Source: JAWLHK01 sp041690355 [NCBI: bacterium]
GTDB lineage: Bacteria; J088; JAWLBW01
Assembly (NCBI GenBank): GCA_041690355.1
Contig: JAWLHK010000019.1
Location: 1-64,000 of the forward strand
DNA length: 64,000 bases
Direction: 5' to 3'
Both the position numbers and the translations under genes were made by a program. Positions 17,452-24,227 of this stretch are shown here, piece by piece (position 1 is the first letter of the stretch; each line of letters opens with the position of its first letter). The notes beneath the pieces were generated by a model, which saw nothing but the letters and a program-made list of their open reading frames with translations, was not told where the DNA came from and ran no database searches.

Positions 17452-18426
17452 TTACGCGAGCGGCGCGGCGCCCTCTCCGTCCGGCCTCGACGCCGTCCAC
17501 GGCTCGAACCGGGCCAGCGCGAGCGCCAGCAGCAGCGGCGCCAGCGGCACGAGAAGACGCACTTCCTTCCAGATCCCGAAGACCAGAATGCTTCCCCCAT
17601 AGGGAATCAGAATCCACGCGACCCGGCGCAGAAACGGATGCGCCTGCCGGATGCCTGCCGGAAGGAAGGTCCACGCGATCCCCAGGAAGAGCGCGATCTG
17701 CGGAATCGATTTCCCCAGATGCACCCCGGATAGATTCCGCTTCGCGATGGAGCCGAGCGTGTGCACATGCTCGGCCTGGCCGAGCCCCAACCGGAGTCCC
17801 ACGAGAATCCCGATGCAGGCCGCCAGAGTTCCCAGGGCGACGGGAAAGCCGAAGCCCTGCGGCGAGGCGTCTCGCCGGGAGAACCAGGCGACAATCACGG
17901 CCGTCAGCGGGAGAAAGATGCCGGTCTCGCGGTTGAGTACCGCGATCAAAGAAACCAGCGCAAACCATCCAGCCTTCCGCTCGTAAAGCAACAGCAGGCC
18001 CAGCGGAAAAAGGGCGGCCTCGAGCCAGGACCACGGCTGGAACCCGTGGTCAAAAAACGCCAGCGGCATCAGCGCGACGAAGAAGAGGGTCGCGACCAGC
18101 GCCCCACCCTTCGAGTACCAGCGGCGCAGGAAGGCGAAGAGCGTCAGTACGAAGGTGTTGAAAACGACCGCATCGTAGATCGAATACGCGGCGAGAAACG
18201 CGTTCTTCCGCGTCGTGACCAGATCGAACAGGCGGGTCAGCCCCTCCATCAGATAGGGGACGAGCACCCGATAGCGATAAGGGGAATCCGCCGTCCCGGC
18301 GAGGATGGAATCGTGCAGGGTCTGCCGCATCCCATAATGCGGCACCTGCACCTGCATGGCGTACTTGTAGGTGAGAGCCAGGCCGATGCTGACCAGCAGC
18401 AGGCGGATGGGAGCCTTGCCTTTCAT
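17452..18426 (-). CDS. Polytopic membrane protein of unknown function in the polysaccharide operon
   Basis: A 324-residue protein with about eight hydrophobic segments. I do not recognise a named family with certainty. The pattern YRYRVLVPYL near residue 50, LNRETGIFLP near ~165 and a C-terminal REWxxLxP-like KEVRLLVPLAPLLL recall GT-C-like or 'mannosyltransferase-like' membrane proteins that sit in exopolysaccharide loci. Its start overlaps the end of the second ligase-like gene by four bases (ATGA), so it is translationally coupled. It could be a lipid-linked-sugar glycosyltransferase or an accessory of polymer assembly; the family assignment is a guess. Confidence 0.65.
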   Translation of the reverse strand: MKGKAPIRLLLVSIGLALTYKYAMQVQVPHYGMRQTLHDSILAGTADSPYRYRVLVPYLMEGLTRLFDLVTTRKNAFLAAYSIYDAVVFNTFVLTLFAFLRRWYSKGGALVATLFFVALMPLAFFDHGFQPWSWLEAALFPLGLLLLYERKAGWFALVSLIAVLNRETGIFLPLTAVIVAWFSRRDASPQGFGFPVALGTLAACIGILVGLRLGLGQAEHVHTLGSIAKRNLSGVHLGKSIPQIALFLGIAWTFLPAGIRQAHPFLRRVAWILIPYGGSILVFGIWKEVRLLVPLAPLLLALALARFEPWTASRPDGEGAAPLA

Positions 18427-19652
18427 CGCTGCAGACCACCTGACGCAGGCGTGAAAGCTGCCTGCCGCGGGGCCGACCTGGCGAACGAAAGCAGAAGTGC
18501 AAACATCGCAAAGTACATTTCCTTAGGGCTCGTCAGATTGCCGCTGAACATCGCATTGAACATCGAGTAGAAGAAAAGCGCAGCGAGAAATTGCGGCGCG
18601 CCCATCAGGTTGACCTTACGTCCGAGCACGTGCAGGCCCGCGACGCCTGCCAGGGCGAGCATTGAAAACAGAAACATAGAAAACGGCCATCCAAGTTCCA
18701 CCAGACTTTCGAGCGCGATGTTATGCGGATAGGCATGCCTGGAATGGGTCGCAAAGGACCCGATCCCTCTTCCAAGGGGCTGCCCGAGAAACAGATCCCC
18801 CGACATCGAGAGCATATGCAGGCGGTCGGAGTCGCTCGCCGTGAACTCGCCCGTGACGAATGAGCCGACCCGTTCTGCAAAAACCGGGGGAAGAAGGGGG
18901 ATTACGATAAGGGCTGCAATCCCGGCGACGGCGGCCGACTTCACCAGCAGGGACGGGCGCGTCCAGGCTCGGGCCAGCAGAAAAATCCCCATGGTAAGCA
19001 CGAGTGCAACCAGCGGGCCGCGCGATCCCGAAAGGAGAATCACGAGCATCCCGGCGGCAGCGAGCGGAAGGACCAGAGCCCAGGATGTTCTGCGAAATCC
19101 GTGCAGAAACTGAAAGAGCACGAACGTGCCCGCGGCCCGGGCAATCCAAATGGGATTGCCCCCCTCGCCCGAGAGCCGCTCTTCGCCCATCGAACCCCGT
19201 GAAAGACCGAGAAGGAGTGCGCCGAGAACGACCAGCCCTGCAAACCAAACGATCATGCGGATGGTGGCGCTCACCATCCACGGGCGCGATGATGCATAGC
19301 TGGCCGCGAAGGCGGCAAAGACAAGGACCAGGATCAGGGCCAGCGCTTTGCCCGGATTCGCCACGCCGTGGGTGAGGTGAGGAAGGAGCCCGAGGCCAAC
19401 GAAGGCCAGGACCAGAACGGATACAAGTACGAGGTTTACCAGAAACCGCTCGTTGACATCGGCGGTCACCATCAGGGCAAAAAGGAATACCAGGCCAATC
19501 TGAGGCCCGAGATATTCACCCTCGCCAAGGAGCCACGGGAGAAAACCCGAATAGAAAAAGGCACAAAGGAACAGCGCCGCCATCGTCTGAAAGACCGCCG
19601 CTGGCAGGCTGGCCGAGCGGGCGGGTTCCATCGCGTCTGCCGAAAGCGCCAT
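18423..19652 (-). CDS. O-antigen ligase/polymerase family membrane protein (second copy)
   Basis: A 409-residue polytopic protein. SGSRGPLVALVL at ~210 and the loop GQPLGRGIGSFATHSRHAYPHNIALESLVELGW at ~290-320 carry the Wzy_C signature (SxSR; G-x-G-x-x; HN-x-x-L-x-x-x-x-E-x-G). It has roughly ten or more transmembrane helices. It is distinct from the first copy at 10833-12062 in sequence, so the locus has two members of the family: one could be the Wzy polymerase and the other a ligase. It overlaps the next gene by four bases and starts 10 nt after the acyltransferase stop. Confidence 0.85.
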   Translation of the reverse strand: MALSADAMEPARSASLPAAVFQTMAALFLCAFFYSGFLPWLLGEGEYLGPQIGLVFLFALMVTADVNERFLVNLVLVSVLVLAFVGLGLLPHLTHGVANPGKALALILVLVFAAFAASYASSRPWMVSATIRMIVWFAGLVVLGALLLGLSRGSMGEERLSGEGGNPIWIARAAGTFVLFQFLHGFRRTSWALVLPLAAAGMLVILLSGSRGPLVALVLTMGIFLLARAWTRPSLLVKSAAVAGIAALIVIPLLPPVFAERVGSFVTGEFTASDSDRLHMLSMSGDLFLGQPLGRGIGSFATHSRHAYPHNIALESLVELGWPFSMFLFSMLALAGVAGLHVLGRKVNLMGAPQFLAALFFYSMFNAMFSGNLTSPKEMYFAMFALLLSFARSAPRQAAFTPASGGLQR

Positions 19653-19661
19653 AAAACGCCC

Positions 19662-20183
19662 TCACTTTTCGGCAGCGACGGTAATACCCGTCTTCTGAAA
19701 GTAATCGCGCACGTCGCCGACGATCTGACCCGGCGAGCCGATCAGAATTTTATAGTCCGGAACCTCTCCGCGAACGACGGTGCCTGCACCGATGATGCAG
19801 CATCTGCCGATCCTGCAGCCCGGCATCAGAATCGTCCCCGTACCGACGAACGAATAGTCGCCGATGCTGATCCCCTTGATACGGCCGAGCGGCGCATCCT
19901 GTTTGACGTCGAAGCCCTTTGCGACCGTGTGCAGCGCCCAGTCATGCGTCAGGACGCGAATGAAGCTCGACATGGTGACTTCGTTTCCAATTTCGATGAG
20001 CGAGTAATCGGTACCATCGATCCAGATCTTGGATGACAGGTAATTCGGGCGCCCGTTAAAGCGCATACCCCAACGTCCGTAGAAGAAGATCGACAGCGCC
20101 GTCGACCAGCGCGGGCGGATGTAAGAGGTCAAGCGAATGAGCGTGAACGCGATCGCTTTTTCGATTTTCGAAACCTTGGCCAT
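19662..20183 (-). CDS. Hexapeptide-repeat acyltransferase
   Basis: A 173-residue protein with a C-terminal left-handed beta helix (IGNEVTMSSFIRVLTHDW, ISIGDYSFVGTGTILMPGCRIGRCCIIGAGTVV, GSPGQIVGDV). The histidine in LTHDW is the expected catalytic base of the LbH acetyltransferase family (maltose/xenobiotic/serine acetyltransferase type). The N-terminal ~50 residues are basic and hydrophobic. It should O-acetylate a sugar of the repeat unit from acetyl-CoA in the cytoplasm. It sits between a glycosyltransferase gene (3-nt gap) and the second ligase-like gene. Confidence 0.85.
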   Translation of the reverse strand: MAKVSKIEKAIAFTLIRLTSYIRPRWSTALSIFFYGRWGMRFNGRPNYLSSKIWIDGTDYSLIEIGNEVTMSSFIRVLTHDWALHTVAKGFDVKQDAPLGRIKGISIGDYSFVGTGTILMPGCRIGRCCIIGAGTVVRGEVPDYKILIGSPGQIVGDVRDYFQKTGITVAAEK

Positions 20184-20186
20184 CCG

Positions 20187-21296
20187 TTACTGCTCCTTTT
20201 CGATCCGCTCTCGGATCCTGCCCAGTCCGTCTTCGAAATACCCGTGCCTGTCCGCAAGGGTCTGCACCGCCTCTCGCATGGCGGCAAGCCGCCCTCGATC
20301 ATGCGCGACGCCTCTCAGAAACTCGGCAAGCCCTGCCGTATCTTCATAAGCATGCGCTGCGGCGGCGCCTGCGGCCATGAGAAACCGCGCGGTCTCCACT
20401 TCCCTGTTCACGAGAACGGGCACACCCAGGACCATGGCGTCGCCCCACTTGTTCGCCTCGGCGTACCGGTTGATGGGAACTTTAGGATCGTAGTAGGTGA
20501 ACACGAAGTCTGCAACTTGATACCAGGCCAGCGCCGTGCGGTTCGGCAGCTCGCCGAGATACGTGACGTTCGGGAGCGCAACGAATTCCCGCGCGGCATC
20601 ACAGTCGACACGGCCGGCGGCGATGAACCGGATCGGCTCTCCCTCGAGCCTGCGGGCCGCATCCAGAACGGGGCCCATGCCGCGACCGTCACCGAGCCAG
20701 CCGTTGACGTATACGCAGAGATCGCCCCCTGAGTCCCAGTTCTCGGGAAGGGGAAGCCCATCGACTTCGACCTTGCTCGGCATGTTTTTCAGCACGAAGA
20801 ATTTCGACGAAGAGTAGTCGTAGCGTTCCTCACCCGGAATGATGTGCATCAGCGAACGCTCTGAGGCCTGAACCTCCAGTGCGCGCACCACCTTGTACAG
20901 TGGACGGGGAAAAGTGCGAAGGAGCAGAAAGCGATCGGCGTCGTCAAAGATGACCTTGAACCCTTTCACCCTCGCCGCAAGAACGGCGGGGAGCGCCGTC
21001 TCGAGCCCGAGGGCCCAGACAACCGTGTCTGCAGGCAGCTTCAAGGCGTGCTGCAGGACTCGAAGACCCCACAGCGGGTAACGCGCACGGGCCGCAGATG
21101 CAGAGTACCCACCCCCACGAAGAAGAATGCGATCCGACGCGCCAGCCTGAGCAGGTTCCGCCTCACCTGGAAGACGCTCCCAACCCCAGAACGCTATCGA
21201 ATACCCTCGCTCTCCGAAGTATCGCGCGATCTTGGTCAACCGCGTCCGTTTCCGGATGGCCGGCAGAGGAGCAATGATCACCATTCGTTTCTTCAT
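20187..21296 (-). CDS. GT4-like glycosyltransferase
   Basis: A 369-residue protein that I assign to the GT-B/GT4 type with moderate certainty. The first strand MVIIAPLPAIRKRTRLTKIARYFGERGY and DTVVWALGLETALPAVLAAR fit an N-terminal Rossmann fold. VYVNGWLGDGRGMGPVLDAARRL opens the donor domain, followed by RFIAAGRVDC and NVTYLGELPNRTALAWYQVADFVFTYYDP. NRYAEANKWGDAMVLGVPVLVN replaces the usual E-x7-E region. Adjacent flippase and acyltransferase genes place it in repeat-unit assembly. Donor and linkage unknown. It overlaps the flippase gene by four bases. Confidence 0.75.
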   Translation of the reverse strand: MKKRMVIIAPLPAIRKRTRLTKIARYFGERGYSIAFWGWERLPGEAEPAQAGASDRILLRGGGYSASAARARYPLWGLRVLQHALKLPADTVVWALGLETALPAVLAARVKGFKVIFDDADRFLLLRTFPRPLYKVVRALEVQASERSLMHIIPGEERYDYSSSKFFVLKNMPSKVEVDGLPLPENWDSGGDLCVYVNGWLGDGRGMGPVLDAARRLEGEPIRFIAAGRVDCDAAREFVALPNVTYLGELPNRTALAWYQVADFVFTYYDPKVPINRYAEANKWGDAMVLGVPVLVNREVETARFLMAAGAAAAHAYEDTAGLAEFLRGVAHDRGRLAAMREAVQTLADRHGYFEDGLGRIRERIEKEQ

Positions 21297-22546
21297 GACG
21301 CCACCTGGTGCCTGAGCATGCGGAACGCGAGATAAGAGCCCCCTCCGGCGCGCAAGGTCCAGTTCAGGACGCTTGCAGCCAGCACGACGGCCGCCCCGCC
21401 GAGCGGAGACCAGCGCTGCGAGAGAACGATCACGAACGCAAAGCCGATCAGCCCGAGGATCTGCAGACCGAGAAAGGCGGTCAGCTCGCCACGCGATCCG
21501 CGCATGCCGAGCAGAGACGAGGGAAAGAGATAGATGCTGCGCAGAAAGCCAACGCCAAGCACGAGCCCGGTCAAAACGGGATCGAGCGCGTACTTACCGT
21601 CAAAGAGAACGGTGAACGCCAGACTTCCCACCCCGAGCGAGAGGATAAGCAACAGCAACGAGCCTGAGACAATGAGCAGAAACAATCGTTGCGCCGTGGC
21701 GACCGAAAGCTGCTTCATGTCACGCATGTAGGGCTGCACGAGGTAGCCGAGAAATCCGTTCAGAAAGATGAGCATCGGAGTAAATACCGAAAAGTGGGCG
21801 AGAAGCGCCGCCGCACCATGCTCGTCGCCCAGCCACCCAAGCACGAGCTGTTCGCCGTTGACCGAAAAAGCAAGCGTCGCGCTGAACAGAAAGAAGTAGG
21901 ATCCTTCCTTGTAGGCCTCCCGAACCGGCATGGGCTTGCTCCGGGCATAGAACGCCGCTGTTCTTCGCGTGGCCCTCTCACCCGCGAGACCGATGAGCAG
22001 CGCGACGAGAATCGACCCCAGGAGGCTGTCGTAGAGGCTGATCGTGCCGGTGAGATAGAACGTACCTGCGCCGAACAGCAGGAAGAAAAATTTCCATCCG
22101 TTCAACGCCAGCTGCCCTTGCGCAAACTGCTTCGCGCCGCGGAACATGGCTGAAAAGGCGACCAGCGCAGTGGTAAAGAAGAGCAGCGACGCCATCTCCC
22201 AGACCGAGAAGGAAGAATGCGAACGGGCCGCAATCCCCCAGGAAACAGGGATGGCGATGAGCGCGATCTGGATCAGGACAAGCGGCCCCAGGGTTCGAAA
22301 AGCGTCGGGTCTGCGGACGAGCACTTGATCGAGACCGAAAATACAGAAGCCTGCGGCGGTGAAGATCGAGGACTTCAGGTAGGCCCAGCTGGCCGCCTGC
22401 GAGACCGAAAGGGAACGCGCCGCGAAAAGGTCGAACAGGGCAATACCCAGGAGACCCAGGAAATAAATGGCGAACGGCACCGAGGCGACGCGGAAGGCAG
22501 AGCGCAGGCGACCGCGGGATAGCTGGAGACGGGCGAGAAAAGACAT
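21293..22546 (-). CDS. Wzx-like oligosaccharide flippase
   Basis: A 417-residue polytopic protein of the MATE/PST superfamily. About twelve hydrophobic segments are visible, beginning with VASVPFAIYFLGLLGIALFDLFAARSLS and including the FFLFSATLAFSVNGEQLVLGWL and APMLIFLNGFLGYLVQPYM-like segments typical of PST flippases. It should translocate undecaprenyl-linked repeat units to the periplasm. The start at 22546 is preferred over an open extension to 22765, which would run through the promoter of the divergent gene. It is the first gene of the minus-strand operon and has no obvious Shine-Dalgarno. The downstream glycosyltransferase overlaps it by four bases. Confidence 0.85.
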   Translation of the reverse strand: MSFLARLQLSRGRLRSAFRVASVPFAIYFLGLLGIALFDLFAARSLSVSQAASWAYLKSSIFTAAGFCIFGLDQVLVRRPDAFRTLGPLVLIQIALIAIPVSWGIAARSHSSFSVWEMASLLFFTTALVAFSAMFRGAKQFAQGQLALNGWKFFFLLFGAGTFYLTGTISLYDSLLGSILVALLIGLAGERATRRTAAFYARSKPMPVREAYKEGSYFFLFSATLAFSVNGEQLVLGWLGDEHGAAALLAHFSVFTPMLIFLNGFLGYLVQPYMRDMKQLSVATAQRLFLLIVSGSLLLLILSLGVGSLAFTVLFDGKYALDPVLTGLVLGVGFLRSIYLFPSSLLGMRGSRGELTAFLGLQILGLIGFAFVIVLSQRWSPLGGAAVVLAASVLNWTLRAGGGSYLAFRMLRHQVAS

Positions 22547-22641
22547 GCCGGATAATGAGGATTCAGTGTGCCGCAGCGGGCGCAAGGACCGCAAGTAGAG
22601 CGACCCCGTGCCCCGCCCGAGGCTTGCGCCTGACAAACCGA

Positions 22642-22665
22642 GGCGCCGCCCCGACGGCGCCTTTT
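22642..22665 (+). terminator. Hairpin plus T4 overlapping the promoter of the cNMP protein gene
   Basis: GGCGCCG (22642-22648), loop CCCCGA, CGGCGCC (22655-22661), then TTTT (22662-22665). It looks like a short intrinsic terminator on the plus strand, and its T-run is part of the -35 hexamer that follows. It may insulate the downstream gene from transcription entering from the divergent region. Confidence 0.4.
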
Positions 22666-22692
22666 GACAACCAGCCGCCGGCCCCGTAAACT
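22664..22692 (+). promoter_or_regulatory. Sigma-70 promoter predicting a leaderless mRNA
   Basis: A perfect -35 TTGACA (22664-22669), a 17-bp spacer and TAAACT (22687-22692). Only 8 nt separate the -10 from the ATG at 22701, so the transcript should begin within a base or two of the start codon. No Shine-Dalgarno is present. Confidence 0.6.
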
Positions 22693-22700
22693 GCCTGCTT

Positions 22701-24146
22701 ATGGCGGATATCGAACAGTTCAAGCGGGAGGCCGAGGCCAGCGTCGCGCAGGGCGACCACGCCAAGGCGGTGGAGCTTTACATGCGGCTGGCCGCGGCAG
22801 AGCCGGGCGAGGCCGCCCACCGGGTCACGATTGCCGAGCAGCTGCTCAAGCTGAACCGCATGCCCGAGGCCATTCAGTGGTACGAGAAGGCTGCGAAGCG
22901 GTATGCCGCCCAGGGGCTTCTGCCCAAGGCCGTGACCGTCGCGAAGATGATTCTCTACCTCGACCCGGAGCACCGCCAGACGCAGGAGCTGCTCTCGGCC
23001 CTGTATGCCCGCAAGGAAGGTTCTGTCGTGCTGCCCGCCGCCGCGCCGGAGCCGCCCCCCGTACCGGCACGCCCGAAGCCCGTCGCCGAAGACGGCCCCG
23101 CCCTCTCGCTGGAGCTGCTCGACGAGTTCGAGCCCCCGCCCGAGACCGACTCCTACTTCTTCGGCGCCGGAGCCGATGCCCTCTACGACGCCGAGGGGAG
23201 CGAAGAGGTCGTCATCCTCGACGACGATGACGAGTCCGACGAAATCGTGCTCGGCGAGGCCGAAATCGAAATCCTCCAGGAAGAAGAGGAATTCGCGGAG
23301 CTCGAAGTTCTCGATCCCGAAGCGCCCCGCCCCTCGGCCGAGGAGCTCATCTCCCGGCTCCCCCGTGTACCGGTATTCTCCGATCTGAATCGGGCCGAGT
23401 TCGAGCGACTCATCGACCACGTCGAGGTGCGCCGTTATGAAACCGGAGACGCCGTGCTTCGCGAAGGCGACCGCAGCGACGCCTTCTATATCGTGACCGG
23501 CGGCACCGCGCGGGTCGTCAAGAAGGACTTTTCGGGCCGGGAACTCGAACTGGCGACCCTGGGCGAGAACAGCGTCTTCGGCGAATTCGCCTACCTGTCG
23601 CGGGCGCCCCGTAACGCGTCGGTTCTCGCCTCGGAGCCGCTGGAGGTGCTGGAATTCTCCCGCGAGACGCTCGATCGGCTGTGCGCCGAGCATCCCCGCG
23701 TCAAGGCCGTGCTCAAGAAGCTCTATCGCGACCGCGTGCTGCACAATCTGCTCTCCATCTGCCCGCTCTTCAGCGGCATGGAGGCCCGCAAGCGCCGGGC
23801 GCTGTTGAAAGCGTTCACCTATCTGCCGGTCTCGCCCGGCAAGGTCATTCTGCGCGAAGCAGAACCGGGAGCCGGGCTCTACGTCATCGCCCGCGGCGAA
23901 GTGGCCGTGCACACCCGGGCCGCCGGCGAGCTCGCCCGTCTGCGCGAGGGGGATTTCTTCGGCGAAATGTCGCTGCTGTCGGGCGCCCCCGCGTCGGCCA
24001 CGGTGACGGCGACCGGCAGAACCGGCCTCGTGCGCCTGGCCCCCGAGGCCTACGAGAAGATCGAACCCGATTTTCCCGATGTCGTGGCCACCCTGCGCCG
24101 GGTGGCCGACGCGCGCCGCAAGGCAAACGCCGGCCGAACGGCCTGA
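22701..24146 (+). CDS. TPR protein with two cyclic-nucleotide-binding domains
   Basis: A 481-residue cytoplasmic protein. Residues ~1-105 form TPR helices (AVELYMRLAAAEPG, AIQWYEKAAKRYAAQG, AVTVAKMILYLDPEH). Residues ~110-215 are an acidic, proline-containing linker. Two CRP-type cNMP-binding folds follow at ~225-335 and ~350-470: DAVLREGDRSDAFYIVTGGTARVV and FGEFAYLSRAPRNASV in the first, GKVILREAEPGAGLYVIARGEVAV and FGEMSLLSGAPASATV in the second. The phosphate-binding cassettes keep FGE-x-x-x-L but have RNAS/SAT in place of the canonical R(A/S)A, so nucleotide specificity is unclear. No DNA-binding or enzyme domain is visible, so it is probably a scaffold that reports nucleotide binding. 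It is divergent from the flippase operon. Confidence 0.85.
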   Translation: MADIEQFKREAEASVAQGDHAKAVELYMRLAAAEPGEAAHRVTIAEQLLKLNRMPEAIQWYEKAAKRYAAQGLLPKAVTVAKMILYLDPEHRQTQELLSALYARKEGSVVLPAAAPEPPPVPARPKPVAEDGPALSLELLDEFEPPPETDSYFFGAGADALYDAEGSEEVVILDDDDESDEIVLGEAEIEILQEEEEFAELEVLDPEAPRPSAEELISRLPRVPVFSDLNRAEFERLIDHVEVRRYETGDAVLREGDRSDAFYIVTGGTARVVKKDFSGRELELATLGENSVFGEFAYLSRAPRNASVLASEPLEVLEFSRETLDRLCAEHPRVKAVLKKLYRDRVLHNLLSICPLFSGMEARKRRALLKAFTYLPVSPGKVILREAEPGAGLYVIARGEVAVHTRAAGELARLREGDFFGEMSLLSGAPASATVTATGRTGLVRLAPEAYEKIEPDFPDVVATLRRVADARRKANAGRTA

Positions 24147-24182
24147 GCGCTCTGCCTGCCCGGCCCATGCCCAGCTAAGCGG

Positions 24183-24211
24183 CTGAAATCAAACCGTGTT
24201 TGTGGTATGCT
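24183..24211 (+). promoter_or_regulatory. Putative promoter of the GGDEF-EAL gene
   Basis: CTGAAA (24183-24188), a 17-bp spacer and an extended -10 TGGTATGCT with hexamer TATGCT (24206-24211). The -10 lies within the left arm of an inverted repeat. The start codon is 15 nt further on. Confidence 0.45.
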
Positions 24212-24227
24212 GTTCCCTGGCATACCA
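24203..24227 (+). repeat. Perfect 8-bp inverted repeat over the -10 and start codon of the GGDEF-EAL gene
   Basis: TGGTATGC (24203-24210), a 9-bp spacer, then GCATACCA (24220-24227). The left arm contains the putative -10; the right arm ends on the A of the ATG at 24227. Either an operator for a dimeric repressor or a hairpin hiding the start codon would be positioned this way. Confidence 0.6.

Noticed and set aside
15024-17936. 970-codon plus-strand open frame opposite the oxidoreductase
   Set aside because: Shadow frame; it also runs through the nonamer repeat and intergenic promoter. The minus-strand protein has two intact Rossmann motifs.
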